A stretch of 15,675 bases of DNA, taken from assembly GCA_902761265.1 (NCBI GenBank), contig CACWJV010000080.1, positions 1 to 15,675 of the forward strand, in the 5' to 3' direction. The position numbers were made by a program, and so were the translations under genes. The notes beneath the pieces are model-generated. The model saw only the letters and a list, made by a program, of their open reading frames with translations, ran no database searches and was not told the origin of the DNA. Below, piece by piece: positions 1-7,258 of this stretch; the stretch's first letter is position 1, and every line of letters starts with the position of its first letter. Source of the stretch: Oscillospiraceae bacterium. GTDB lineage: Bacteria > Bacillota > Clostridia > Oscillospirales > Acutalibacteraceae.

Positions 1-1134
1 ACGATCCGCAACTTCCATCTGATTTTGCGGACGGCAGGGGCCTTCGGCAATGTGCGGTTCAACACGTTTACCGGCAGCTTTGAGGAGGACGGCAAGCCGT
101 GGACGGACGACGATCTGAGCCGGTCGATGGGCTACATCGAGACGTATTACAGCATCAAAAGCCGCGAGGATTTCTTTCACGCGCTGAATCTGTGGAAGCG
201 GGAGATCGCGTACCATCCGATCACGGAACGCATGGAGGCGGTGAATTGGGACGGTCACGACCATATCTCGCGCTTTCTGCCCGACGCTTTGGGCGCGGCG
301 GACACGGCGTATAACCGGGAGGTGAGCCGGCTTTTGTTTCACTGCGGCATCGCGCGGCTGCTGGACCCGGGGTGCAAGGCGGACTATATGGTGATCCTCA
401 CCGGCAAACAGGGGAGCGGCAAGAGTACGGCGGTGCGGTTTCTTGCGCTGGACGACCGGTGGTATACGGAGCTTTCCGATATCCGTGACGAAAAGGCGGT
501 CGGCGAACGGTTAAGGGGCAAGTGGATTGTGGAGCTTGGCGAGCTTTCCGCGTTTCGGGCGAGCGTTGAGGAGATCAAGTCGTTTACAAGCCGCCAGAGC
601 GACCGGTTCCGGCTGGCCTATGACCGCTTGGCGCAGGATTTCCCAAGAAGCTGTATCTTCGTCGGTACGACGAACAACCCCCGACCGCTGCGGGACCGGA
701 CGGGCAACCGGCGGTTTTTGCCGGTGGAAACGGGCGCGTGCGCCAAAGAGCTGTTCCGGGAGGAAGCCGCCGTGCGGCAGGAGATTGCGCAGTGCTGGGC
801 GCAAAGCTACGCGTTGTGGCAATCGGGCGACGTGCAGCCGTATCCGTCGCCGCTTTTGCTTGAGCAGATTGCACAGCGGCAAAGCGACACGCTCGAGGAC
901 GATGTGCGTGTGGGCGACATCCAGAAGTATCTCAGCGACCCGAACCACGACCCCAAACAGGTCTGCATCAAGCAGCTTTGGAAAGAGGCGCTCGGCGAAC
1001 TCGGCAACCCGACGCGACGGGACAGCAATTTTATTGCGGAGGTGATGGACAATATGCCGGGATGGAAACGCGGGGAAGGAAGACTAACCAGCGGAATATA
1101 TAAAGGACAGAATCATTGGAAAAAGAGTGAATAG
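1..1134 (+). CDS. VapE-family (virulence-associated protein E) phage/plasmid P-loop ATPase, 5' end outside window
   Basis: The frame is open to the left edge, so the gene starts upstream and about 377 residues are visible. The TTG at 25 is only the first possible start inside the window and has no ribosome binding site. The visible part has a Walker A motif GKQGSGKST, a Walker B-like WIVELGEL, a sensor-type stretch IFVGTTN and the sequence GNRRFLPVE, in the order and spacing of the VapE family (PF05272), including the upstream AVNWDG segment. Such proteins are superfamily-3-like helicase or primase-associated ATPases of phages, satellites and integrative elements, acting at replication origins. 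The C-terminal part (after about 290 visible residues) is variable and probably a winged-helix region. No other phage gene lies downstream, so this is either the end of an element or a remnant. The stop codon lies inside a copy of a repeated word found again in the spacer. Confidence 0.85.
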   Translation, partial: TIRNFHLILRTAGAFGNVRFNTFTGSFEEDGKPWTDDDLSRSMGYIETYYSIKSREDFFHALNLWKREIAYHPITERMEAVNWDGHDHISRFLPDALGAADTAYNREVSRLLFHCGIARLLDPGCKADYMVILTGKQGSGKSTAVRFLALDDRWYTELSDIRDEKAVGERLRGKWIVELGELSAFRASVEEIKSFTSRQSDRFRLAYDRLAQDFPRSCIFVGTTNNPRPLRDRTGNRRFLPVETGACAKELFREEAAVRQEIAQCWAQSYALWQSGDVQPYPSPLLLEQIAQRQSDTLEDDVRVGDIQKYLSDPNHDPKQVCIKQLWKEALGELGNPTRRDSNFIAEVMDNMPGWKRGEGRLTSGIYKGQNHWKKSE

Positions 1135-1151
1135 AACACGCAATTCACCGG

Positions 1152-1184
1152 CTATTCACTCGCTATTCACTCGCTATTCACTCG
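1152..1184. repeat. Three tandem copies of an 11-bp unit (ctattcactcg) after the VapE gene
   Basis: Three exact copies of ctattcactcg lie head to tail. The reverse complement gagtgaatag lies at 1125-1134 over the VapE stop codon, and a shorter inverted copy agtgaata lies at 1221-1228. The array can therefore pair with either side. Iteron-like binding sites for the replication ATPase or a regulator are one possible role; a transcript-end structure is another. The inverted word gcccgaacggtgggc at 1192-1206, followed by a T-rich stretch, could act as a weak terminator. Confidence 0.7.
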
Positions 1185-1299
1185 CACGAATGCCCGAACG
1201 GTGGGCTTTGTTTGGGTTTTAGTGAATAAGATTCTCTTTTTTACAAGTAAAAAGTCTGAAAAACAGAAAACATGAAAAAACGGAAAATGTTGGGAAACG

Positions 1300-1320
1300 C
1301 TGGTTACTGGTTGCTAGTAA
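1300..1320. repeat. Degenerate 7-bp tandem repeat (ctggtta / ctggttg / ctagtaa)
   Basis: Three imperfect heptamers lie in a row. The segment also contains gttact paired with agtaac as a small hairpin. It matches the 7-bp periodicity of the clearer arrays elsewhere in the window but is the weakest of them. Confidence 0.4.
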
Positions 1321-1335
1321 CACCGGTTTGTCGCG

Positions 1336-1361
1336 TAGGGGCGACCCTGTGTGGTCGCCCG
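1336..1361. repeat. GC-rich REP-like hairpin
   Basis: The arms gggcgacc (1339-1346) and ggtcgccc (1353-1360) pair perfectly over 8 bp around a 6-nt loop. The surrounding word (gtaggggcgacc, then ggtcgcccg) resembles a dispersed intergenic palindrome that I recall from clostridial genomes; that recollection cannot be checked here. There is no T-tract, so it is not an intrinsic terminator. Confidence 0.5.
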
Positions 1362-1511
1362 GAAACGATCGGTTTACAAATCATTGACGGATAGATTCGG
1401 CAAACGTATGAAAACAAAGCCGGTAAAGGTGCGTTTACGCAGCGTTTCCACCTCTCCCGTCACGCGCTTTTTACGTTGTTGCCTTACCGCGAATCGTGTG
1501 GGCGCGTGCCA
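1362..1511. other. Spacer with no recognised gene
   Basis: The reading frame that continues into the downstream flavoenzyme is open here from a GTG at 1351. However, the predicted peptide is low-complexity and basic, crosses tandem repeats, and has no ribosome binding site. I see no gene or RNA in this stretch. Confidence 0.5.
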
Positions 1512-1553
1512 CCCTCCCCATGAAGCTGCGCCGTACCGTCGCAGCGGGGAGGG
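1512..1553. repeat. Strong bipartite GC hairpin beside the actatgc array
   Basis: The outer arms ccctcccc (1512-1519) and ggggaggg (1546-1553) enclose inner arms gctgcg (1525-1530) and cgcagc (1540-1545), with one 5-nt bulge. Weaker flanking complementarity of gcgc words extends it. There is no T-tract. It lies just before the word gcgcgtcac, which opens the actatgc array at 1567 and is also found in the spacer at 4903-5181. Confidence 0.55.
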
Positions 1554-1566
1554 CAAGGAGCGCGTC

Positions 1567-1601
1567 ACTATGCACTATGCACTATGCACTCTGCTCTCTG
1601 C
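1567..1601. repeat. Heptamer array, actatgc family (forward)
   Basis: Five 7-bp units follow one another: three exact actatgc, then actctgc and tctctgc. The same family recurs at 5161-5181 (same orientation) and at 4903-4933 (reverse orientation, gtgcatc/gtgcata). Confidence 0.8.
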
Positions 1602-1607
1602 ACACAT

Positions 1608-1639
1608 CCCTTGTCCCTTGTCCCTAGTCCCTTGTCCCT
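1608..1639. repeat. Heptamer array, cccttgt family
   Basis: Four 7-bp units (cccttgt, cccttgt, ccctagt, cccttgt) plus a partial copy end 8 bp before the -35 box of the flavoenzyme promoter. The family recurs in reverse orientation at 7259-7300. Confidence 0.8.
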
Positions 1640-1647
1640 CAAAAACA

Positions 1648-1676
1648 TTGACTTTTCCCGCCGCAGCCGCTATAAT
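1648..1676 (+). promoter_or_regulatory. Sigma-A promoter of the flavoenzyme gene
   Basis: TTGACT (-35) and TATAAT (-10) are separated by exactly 17 bp. Transcription would start near 1683, giving a short leader of about 25 nt with the ribosome binding site GGGAGG at 1695-1700. Confidence 0.85.
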
Positions 1677-1707
1677 AAAGCCAACGAACAACAAGGGAGG
1701 ATTTCTC

Positions 1708-3762
1708 ATGGATCAAAAATATGCACCGCTGTTTACGCCGTGGAAGATCGGCAAGTGCGAGATCAAAAACCGTATCGTCCTCACCAGCATGGGCGGCACC
1801 GATTTGTTCGGCTGGATGGAAAAAAACCACTTTGACCGCGACGGCGCAAAGTTTATATTGGAGGTTGCCAAAAACAACTGCGGCCTTGTGCTGCCCGGGT
1901 GCCAGCCGGTTTATAACCCGATGCTCGGCCAGTGGCTGCATAAAAACAAAAAGATGTTCCGCGACCTCAAAGCGTGGATGCCCGAATTCCACAAGACCGG
2001 CGCCAAGCTCTTTGTCCAGCTCACCGCGGGCTTCGGCCGCTCGTTTACCATCAGCTCCATGATGGAGACGCTGTACAGCAACCCTGCGCTGCGTGTGCTT
2101 TCCAAGCCCTTTATGGATCTTGACAAGATCACCGCCTCGGCCAGTCCCGCACCCAACCGCTGGAGCGACAAGGTGCCCTCGCGCGAGATGACGAAAGAAG
2201 AAATCTACGAATTCATCGACGCGTTTGCCAAATCCGCAAAGCTCTTGCAGGACGCGGGCGTCGACGGTGTGGAGATTCATGCCGTGCATGAAGGGTATTT
2301 GCTCGACCAGTTTACCCTCGGCTATGTCAACAAAAGAACCGACGAGTTCGGCGGCTCGCTTGAAAACCGCTACCGCTTTGCCGCCGAGATTGTGAAAGCC
2401 ATCAAGAAGGTGTGCGGCGACGATTTCCCGGTGTCGCTGCGGTATTCCATCGTTTCCAAAACCAAGGGCTTTCGCCAGGGCGCGCTGCCCGGTGAAGACT
2501 ATATTGAAGTCGGCCGCGATATGAAAGAGAGCGAAGTGGCTGTCAAATTCCTTGAGAACGCCGGCTATGATATGCTCAACTGCGACAACGGCACCTACGA
2601 CGCGTGGTACTGGGCGCACCCGCCGGTGTATATGCCCGAAAACTGCAACCTTGCAGACTGCGAGCATATCAAACAGTTTTGCTCCATCCCCATCGTCTGT
2701 GCCGGCCGGCTCGACCCCGCGGTGGCGGCTGCGTCGATTGCCAAAGGCAAACTTGACGGCGCGGGCTTTGCCCGTCCGTTCCTTGCCGACCAGCAGTGGG
2801 TCACAAAGCTGCTCAACGACCGCGAAGACGATATCCGCCCCTGCATCCTGTGTCACAACGGCTGCTTCAATATGTGCCACTATAAGGGCGTGCCCAACGA
2901 TCAGGCGCTGTCCGATTCGCTGCACCTTGCGCGCTGCGCGGTCAACGCGGAGACGATGCAGTGGAACAAGCATTATATCAAATCCACTAACAGCCCCAAA
3001 ACCGTCCATATCATCGGCGGAGGCATCGGCGGCATGGAGGCCGCCCGCGTGCTGAAGCTGCGCGGCCATTACCCGGTGATCCACGAAAAGAGCAGCGTCC
3101 TCGGCGGTACGTTTATCCCGGCGTCCGCGGAATCGTATAAGGGCAAGCTGCGCGATTTGCTGGCGTGGTACCGCAGACAGATGCAGGAGCTGCACATTGA
3201 AGTAAAGCTCGAGGACGAGGTGACAAGCGCGTCCGTGTTCGGCGACGCGCCGGTGATCGTTGCTACCGGCAGTGTGCCCCGCGTGCTCAAAAAAGTGCCC
3301 GGCCATGAACGGATGATCGAGGCGTGCGACTATTTGAACGGGACGCCCGTGGGCGACACCGTGGCTGTGATCGGCGGGGGACTGACCGGCTGCGAAATCG
3401 CGTATGAACTCGCGCTGCAGGGCAAGCATCCGGTCATTGTTGAGATGAAAGACGATCTTGTGAGCCAAACCGGCGTCTGCCTTGCCAACAGCTCCTATTT
3501 GCGCGAATGGTTCGCGCTGCACAAAACGCCCGTCTACCTTGAGACAACGCTTTCAGAAGTCAAAGACGGCGCTATCGTTTGCAAAGACAAGGACGGCAAA
3601 GAGATCGAAATTGCGTGCGATTCTGTCATCAGTTGCGCGGGCTACATCCCGGCGCCGCTGGAAGGCAAAGGCAAAAACGTCCAGCTTGTGGGCGACTGCC
3701 TGGCTGTGGGCAATCTGCGTTCGGTCATCTGGCGTGCGTATGAAGCGGCGATGAAGGTCTGA
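1708..3762 (+). CDS. Old Yellow Enzyme-family 4Fe-4S/FMN/FAD oxidoreductase (2-enoate / 2,4-dienoyl-CoA reductase-like)
   Basis: This 684-residue protein reduces activated C=C bonds in relatives such as clostridial 2-enoate reductase, FadH and the bile-acid enzymes BaiCD/BaiH; the substrate here is unknown. An N-terminal FMN-binding TIM barrel (about 1-370) carries the active-site stretch HAVHEGYLLDQF at 191-202 and NKRTDEFGG just after. A cluster-binding segment has C379, C382, C386 and C410, with an additional C390. The C-terminal half has two dinucleotide folds: GGGIGG near 437 for FAD and GGGLTG near 556 for NAD(P)H, then VGDC near 661. The ATG at 1708 is chosen because GGGAGG and a consensus promoter sit directly upstream; the longer frame from 1351 runs through repeats. 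The gene is apparently monocistronic, and its 3' end is folded into a 13-bp hairpin. The soluble, cytoplasmic, oxygen-sensitive nature is inferred from the family. Confidence 0.9.
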   Translation: MDQKYAPLFTPWKIGKCEIKNRIVLTSMGGTDLFGWMEKNHFDRDGAKFILEVAKNNCGLVLPGCQPVYNPMLGQWLHKNKKMFRDLKAWMPEFHKTGAKLFVQLTAGFGRSFTISSMMETLYSNPALRVLSKPFMDLDKITASASPAPNRWSDKVPSREMTKEEIYEFIDAFAKSAKLLQDAGVDGVEIHAVHEGYLLDQFTLGYVNKRTDEFGGSLENRYRFAAEIVKAIKKVCGDDFPVSLRYSIVSKTKGFRQGALPGEDYIEVGRDMKESEVAVKFLENAGYDMLNCDNGTYDAWYWAHPPVYMPENCNLADCEHIKQFCSIPIVCAGRLDPAVAAASIAKGKLDGAGFARPFLADQQWVTKLLNDREDDIRPCILCHNGCFNMCHYKGVPNDQALSDSLHLARCAVNAETMQWNKHYIKSTNSPKTVHIIGGGIGGMEAARVLKLRGHYPVIHEKSSVLGGTFIPASAESYKGKLRDLLAWYRRQMQELHIEVKLEDEVTSASVFGDAPVIVATGSVPRVLKKVPGHERMIEACDYLNGTPVGDTVAVIGGGLTGCEIAYELALQGKHPVIVEMKDDLVSQTGVCLANSSYLREWFALHKTPVYLETTLSEVKDGAIVCKDKDGKEIEIACDSVISCAGYIPAPLEGKGKNVQLVGDCLAVGNLRSVIWRAYEAAMKV

Positions 3763-3782
3763 TCGCGGAGCGATCAGACCTT
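3754..3782 (+). other. Perfect 13-bp hairpin spanning the stop codon
   Basis: The arms aaggtctgatcgc (3754-3766) and gcgatcagacctt (3770-3782) are perfectly complementary around a 3-nt loop. The TGA stop of the flavoenzyme (3760-3762) lies in the 5' arm. No T-tract follows; the aattcgg array starts 5 bp later. It may stabilise the 3' end of the mRNA or terminate inefficiently. Confidence 0.65.
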
Positions 3783-3787
3783 CGGTC

Positions 3788-3819
<32 letters not shown>

Positions 3820-4020
3820 AAGGTCGCGGGTTTACACTGCAAAAACGGAAAACGGTCTGCCGCGGCGCGAACAACCCGCAGACGAAAACGGGTAAATGAT
3901 ATCCGATGAAGATTTCCGAATCCGAAACCGGTTGCCCGCCAACGAACCGATTTGCAATCTTTTGTGGCAAAGGAATCTTGCCTTTACACATTTGACGCAT
4001 CGCCGCAGGCGGCGTCCATC
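3820..4020. other. Non-coding interior of a repeat-bounded module
   Basis: I see no gene in this stretch. It holds several possible stems: gcgggtt near 3826 with aacccgc near 3875, gtctgc with gcagac around 3855-3883, and cgccg/cggcg at 4001-4014 next to the right array. No convincing promoter for the downstream ttcA-like gene was found. Confidence 0.45.
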
Positions 4021-4052
<32 letters not shown>

Positions 4053-4074
4053 TCACATCACCGGAGGTGATTCC

Positions 4075-4899
4075 ATGCTGCCAAGCCAAACCGCCGAACG
4101 GTCGATTCAAAAGACCTATCGCAAGGATATCTGGAACCGCTTTGTTGAAGGCGTCAAAACCTATGCACTGCTCAGGGAGGGCGACCGGGTGTGCGTGTGT
4201 TTGTCCGGCGGCAAGGATTCCATGCTGCTCGCCAAGTGTATGCAGCTTTTGCAGCGGCACTCCGATTTCCCGTTCTCGCTGCGTTTTCTTGTCCTCGACC
4301 CGGGCTATTCGCCCGAAAACCGGCAGCGTATCCTCGACAACGCTGCACGGCTGAACGTCCCGGTGGACGTGTTTGACGCCAACATCTTCGGCTATGTGAC
4401 AAAGCAGTCCGGCTCGCCGTGCTACCTTTGCGCCCGGATGCGCCGTGGGTATCTTTATAAGTATGCGCAGTCGCTCGGCTGCAACAAGATCGCCCTCGGG
4501 CACCATTTTGACGATGTGATCGAAACGACGCTCATGAGTATGCTTTACAGCGGCGAGATGAAGACGATGCTGCCGAAGCTGCACAGTCTAAACTATCCGG
4601 GGATGGAGCTGATCCGTCCGCTGTATCTTGTCCGGGAGCACGACATTGTGCGCTGGGTGAACTATAACGGTCTTCGGTTTTTGCGCTGCGCGTGCAAATT
4701 TGAAGAGGAAAACGCCCGCCGCGGCGACGACCCGACCGGCGCCAGAGCAAAAACAAAAGCCCTCCTCAAGCAACTGCGCAAAGAGGACGGCAATATCGAC
4801 AAAAACATTTTCCGTGCGACACAGAATGTAAATCTTGAAACGCTCATCAGCTACCGGAAAGGGGAGCAGGTGACGTCGTTTTTGGATGACTATGATTGA
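4075..4899 (+). CDS. ttcA: TtcA-like tRNA cytidine 2-thiolation PP-loop ATPase
   Basis: The 274-residue protein has the PP-loop SGGKDS at 44-49, the cysteine pair in SPCYLCARMRRG (C116 and C119), GHHFDDVIET near 142-151 and RCACKFEE with C205/C207. That order of PP-loop, CxxC and a third cysteine is typical of the TtcA/TtuA group, which adenylates a tRNA base and inserts sulfur with the help of an Fe-S cluster; TtcA modifies cytidine 32. The gene name is by family and the target base could differ. The ATG at 4075 follows GGAGGTGA at 4063-4070. The frame is open upstream to 3952 but that part crosses the aattccg array and is not likely coding. The gene stands alone between two repeat-bounded spacers. 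Confidence 0.85.
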   Translation: MLPSQTAERSIQKTYRKDIWNRFVEGVKTYALLREGDRVCVCLSGGKDSMLLAKCMQLLQRHSDFPFSLRFLVLDPGYSPENRQRILDNAARLNVPVDVFDANIFGYVTKQSGSPCYLCARMRRGYLYKYAQSLGCNKIALGHHFDDVIETTLMSMLYSGEMKTMLPKLHSLNYPGMELIRPLYLVREHDIVRWVNYNGLRFLRCACKFEEENARRGDDPTGARAKTKALLKQLRKEDGNIDKNIFRATQNVNLETLISYRKGEQVTSFLDDYD

Positions 4900-4902
4900 T
4901 CA

Positions 4903-4933
4903 GTGCATCGTGCGGAGTGCATCGTGCATAGTG
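4903..4933. repeat. Heptamer array, actatgc family in reverse orientation (gtgcatc units)
   Basis: The units gtgcatc, gtgcgga, gtgcatc and gtgcata begin 3 bp after the ttcA stop. They read straight into gtgacgcgccggacgtg (4931-4947), the left arm of an inverted repeat whose partner lies at 5139-5155. Confidence 0.75.
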
Positions 4934-5155
4934 ACGCGCCGGACGTGGGATATGACGGAAAACCATGCGCCGCGCAGGAAAATTGGACTACTATGAAACC
5001 TACCTGTTTGCAGTTGTCGGCCGCGGCCAGATTGGCGGCGACTACGAGAATATGATTGCTGCGTCGCCGTTCACACCAAGCTGCACGGCGTTCAGCGCTA
5101 CAGTGTTTCCTACGCGGCGAATCGTTTCCCACTGCGCACATGTCCGGCGCGTCAC
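4931..5155. repeat. Inverted-repeat-bounded spacer (17-bp arms, one mismatch)
   Basis: The left arm gtgacgcgccggacgtg (4931-4947) and right arm catgtccggcgcgtcac (5139-5155) match as inverted repeats with one mismatch. Reverse and forward actatgc-family heptamers lie outside them. The interior of about 190 bp is open in one frame, but the peptide runs into repeats and a terminator and resembles no family I know. I treat the whole as a possible miniature element, not a gene. Confidence 0.55.
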
Positions 5156-5160
5156 GAACC

Positions 5161-5181
5161 ACTATGCACTTTGCACTGTGC
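5161..5181. repeat. Heptamer array, actatgc family (forward, right arm)
   Basis: The units actatgc, actttgc and actgtgc lie just before the terminator. They mirror the reversed units at 4903-4933. Confidence 0.7.
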
Positions 5182-5183
5182 AC

Positions 5184-5214
5184 GAAAAAAAGCACCCCGC
5201 CGGGTGCTTTTTTT
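5184..5214. terminator. Bidirectional intrinsic terminator
   Basis: The stem agcaccc (5191-5197) / gggtgct (5202-5208) is flanked by seven A on the left and by T on the right, so it can end transcription from both sides. The TetR stop codon (5213-5215, minus strand) overlaps its edge. Confidence 0.9.
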
Positions 5215-5809
5215 ACGTTTCTATTTTCCCGAACAGATACTCGGTAAACTCACGGATGCGCGGCTGGACAAATTCGAGAAACTCCTGCGCCGTGCAGGTA
5301 TCCTCGCCCTTCGACCACCATTTGATCAAACTCACGGCGGCCCCGGCGTAATAGTTTGCGATCATCGGAAGCTGCGTGCCGAGCGCGCGGCAGATCTTTT
5401 CATTGCTGCGAAACCGTTCGAGCATAAACGTGCACACGGCGTTTGACAGAATATCGAAGAACACCGAGGAATAATGCTCGCTGTGCAGCGTATGCAGCAG
5501 TTCGCTGTTTTGCGACACATAGGCCATCACGTTGGTGATGATACGGTTGACGTTGCGCCGGTAGGCGTCCGGCGTGACCGACGGCTCGAGTTTGCCGAAA
5601 CTCATCTCGTCGATGCTCACCGTGAGGTGTTTGTTGAGGAAGTCGTATTTGTCGACAAAGTGTTTGTAAAACGTGGCGCGGTGGATGCCGGCCTCTTCGC
5701 AGATTTCGAGCACAGTCAGATCTTCAAAGCTCTTTTCCTTGAGCAGCGCGCTGAGCGCGTCGCCGAGCATCTGATAGGTTTTGCGTACACGGACGTCCAT
5801 CTTTTTCAT
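5213..5809 (-). CDS. TetR/AcrR-family transcriptional regulator
   Basis: A 198-residue protein. Its N-terminal helix-turn-helix (about residues 8-58) contains LTVLEICEEAGIHRATFYKHF, cited here only in part: the EICEEAGIHRATFYKHF core is the TetR recognition helix region. The remaining helical domain would bind a ligand and dimerise; the ligand is not predictable. It begins MKKMDVRVRKTY with AGGTG upstream. It is the last gene of a three-gene minus-strand operon, 11 bp after the CmpB-like membrane protein gene, and the bidirectional terminator follows at once. A regulator at the operon end suggests autoregulation, but I saw no operator palindrome upstream of the first gene. Confidence 0.9.
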   Translation of the reverse strand: MKKMDVRVRKTYQMLGDALSALLKEKSFEDLTVLEICEEAGIHRATFYKHFVDKYDFLNKHLTVSIDEMSFGKLEPSVTPDAYRRNVNRIITNVMAYVSQNSELLHTLHSEHYSSVFFDILSNAVCTFMLERFRSNEKICRALGTQLPMIANYYAGAAVSLIKWWSKGEDTCTAQEFLEFVQPRIREFTEYLFGKIET

Positions 5810-5820
5810 CGTTTCACCTG

Positions 5821-6687
5821 CTATTGCATTTCGCCGCTTTCAAACAGCGTGGCTTTGATCTCGTCGCGCAGATCCTTGAGCTTTTGCACCTGGCGGCGGG
5901 TGTATTCTTCGATTTTGAAATTGTTGCGCAAAAAGCGGCTGGAATATTTGTTTTTGTCGTGCGCCTCGGTGCGCTTGGCGGAAAAGCGCAGCTCATAATC
6001 GGACAGGGTGTCCTGAATCTGCTGAAACAGCTCGCTGCGCTTGTCGAGCCGTTTTTCCGCGTTGGCTTCGTGGTTTTGCTGCATGGTCGTCACCGTATCT
6101 TCAATCGACGCGCGCACGTTGGCAAACCCGTCGGTCACCGTTGCAATCAGCCCGAGCACGCGGTCCTGCAGCCGGCGGATATCCAGCGCTTTGCGCATGG
6201 AGTTGACCCAGTCCACCAAAAACACCGCCAGCACGCCGAAGCCCACATAGACAAGGTATTGTTCGGGGATGCCGTGCAGCAGCCGGTCGACGCCGGGGTG
6301 GATGACGTAGACAAACGCGATCGACAAAATTGCCCAGTACATCGTGTGCTTGAGACAGATGCGGCCGCGAATGTTGATAAATTCATAGGTATAGTCCCAC
6401 CAGCGGGCGTGGAAGAGCTTTTCCATCAAAAAGCTCGTCATATATTCGACCAGGTTGCAAAGCAGCATACCGAGCAAAAATACGAGCAGGGGGCGGTCAT
6501 AAAACGGATTGTATAGACACACGGTCATTACCAGCGCCGCCGTGCCGTAGATCGGGCACATCGGTCCCGTGAGAAAGCCGCGGTTGATGATCCGGCCTTC
6601 GCCGATGGAGCAATAAAGACTTTCAATCAGCCAGCCCGCCGCGGAGTAAAAGAAGAATTCCACGACATAGAACAATACGGTATTCAT
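5821..6687 (-). CDS. CmpB/PF06541-type integral membrane protein with coiled-coil C-terminus
   Basis: A 288-residue protein. The first 165 residues hold about five hydrophobic segments (roughly 3-24, 44-60, 66-86, 114-131 and 143-163) with the family signatures GWLIES at 18-23, INRGFLTGPMCPIYG at 34-48, EYMTSFLMEKLF at 81-92 and WWDYTYEFINIRGRICL at 96-112. These mark the 'putative ABC-transporter type IV, CmpB' family, whose real function is poorly known. The C-terminal 120 residues are charged and helical, probably a cytoplasmic coiled coil. The start overlaps the stop of the HD gene by 4 nt (ATGA) with GGAGG in the end of that gene, so the two are translationally coupled. Transport is not shown by the sequence. 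Confidence 0.8.
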   Translation of the reverse strand: MNTVLFYVVEFFFYSAAGWLIESLYCSIGEGRIINRGFLTGPMCPIYGTAALVMTVCLYNPFYDRPLLVFLLGMLLCNLVEYMTSFLMEKLFHARWWDYTYEFINIRGRICLKHTMYWAILSIAFVYVIHPGVDRLLHGIPEQYLVYVGFGVLAVFLVDWVNSMRKALDIRRLQDRVLGLIATVTDGFANVRASIEDTVTTMQQNHEANAEKRLDKRSELFQQIQDTLSDYELRFSAKRTEAHDKNKYSSRFLRNNFKIEEYTRRQVQKLKDLRDEIKATLFESGEMQ

Positions 6688-7226
6688 GCGTCAAGTTCCT
6701 CCAGATCGTGCAGAAATTTGGCTTTATAGCGTTTGTTGGTGGAGTACAAAAGCTCCATCGTGGCGCAGAATTTATCGCTCAGCGACACCACAAAGCCTTC
6801 CGGGCTGTTTGGCAGCGCAACCGTCAGCGGCCACATGTGGTGCGTGATGATATCGCGCTCTTTGCGCGACAGGGCAGGGTAGAGCTCTCTGGCGTTGAGC
6901 GCGGCGTATTTCGGGTGCTTGTAGCCGTGCAGTTTGTGCCAGCGGCCGGTTTCGCCGTCGCGCCAGTCGTAGTAAAACAGATCGTGCATCGTCGCGGCGC
7001 GCGCAGCGCTTTGGTAGTCCAGGCCGAGCTTCTTGCAGGCTTTATAGGCTAAAAACGAGACGCTGGTGATGTGTTGGAGCCGGTCGATTTCGAGATGCTG
7101 TTCATACTGCTGCAGCGACTGCACCTCGGGGGAGTCATAGATGCCTTTGACCGTTTCGAAAAAGCCGTCGTCGTTTTTGTCGTTGAGTTTATACGCCGTT
7201 AAATAGGCGCGGTAGAGTTTGTTCAA
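6684..7226 (-). CDS. HD-domain phosphohydrolase-like protein
   Basis: A 180-residue protein with HD-superfamily metal ligands: H52 in LQHITSVSF, H81-D82 in ATMHDLFYYD, H129/H130 in ITHHMWPL, and D151 in SLSDKFCA. Relatives hydrolyse phosphate esters or nucleotides; the substrate is unknown. No in-frame ATG is available upstream, and a stop codon lies 9 bp before the frame opens. The TTG at 7226 preceded by AGGATG at suitable distance is the best start. It is the first gene of the HD-CmpB-TetR operon and overlaps the next gene by 4 nt. Its 5' flank is occupied by a cccttgt-family heptamer array, and I see no convincing promoter there. Confidence 0.85.
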   Translation of the reverse strand: MNKLYRAYLTAYKLNDKNDDGFFETVKGIYDSPEVQSLQQYEQHLEIDRLQHITSVSFLAYKACKKLGLDYQSAARAATMHDLFYYDWRDGETGRWHKLHGYKHPKYAALNARELYPALSRKERDIITHHMWPLTVALPNSPEGFVVSLSDKFCATMELLYSTNKRYKAKFLHDLEELDA

Positions 7227-7258
7227 GCGGGATCATCCTTTGCAGAGTATTGGAGATT

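Noticed and set aside
1567..1639. CRISPR-like array
   Set aside because: The units are 7 bp with no spacers between them, and no cas gene is nearby. They are simple tandem repeats.
1351..1707. N-terminal extension of the flavoenzyme from a GTG at 1351 (119 more residues)
   Set aside because: It runs through a REP-like hairpin and two heptamer arrays, has no ribosome binding site and lies upstream of the real promoter at 1648-1676; the family begins at the ATG at 1708.
1639..3522. Long open frame of 627 codons on the minus strand
   Set aside because: It lies antisense to the flavoenzyme in a GC-biased coding region, with no ribosome binding site and no recognisable domain. It is a codon-usage shadow.
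1708..3762. Assignment as bilirubin reductase or a specific bile-acid enzyme
   Set aside because: The domain layout is shared by many substrate classes, and I cannot identify clade-specific active-site residues with confidence from the sequence alone.
4965..5351. Open frame of 128 codons after ttcA
   Set aside because: It has no convincing ribosome binding site and crosses an inverted repeat arm, a heptamer array and the bidirectional terminator, then enters the TetR gene antisense. The peptide looks like translated repeats.
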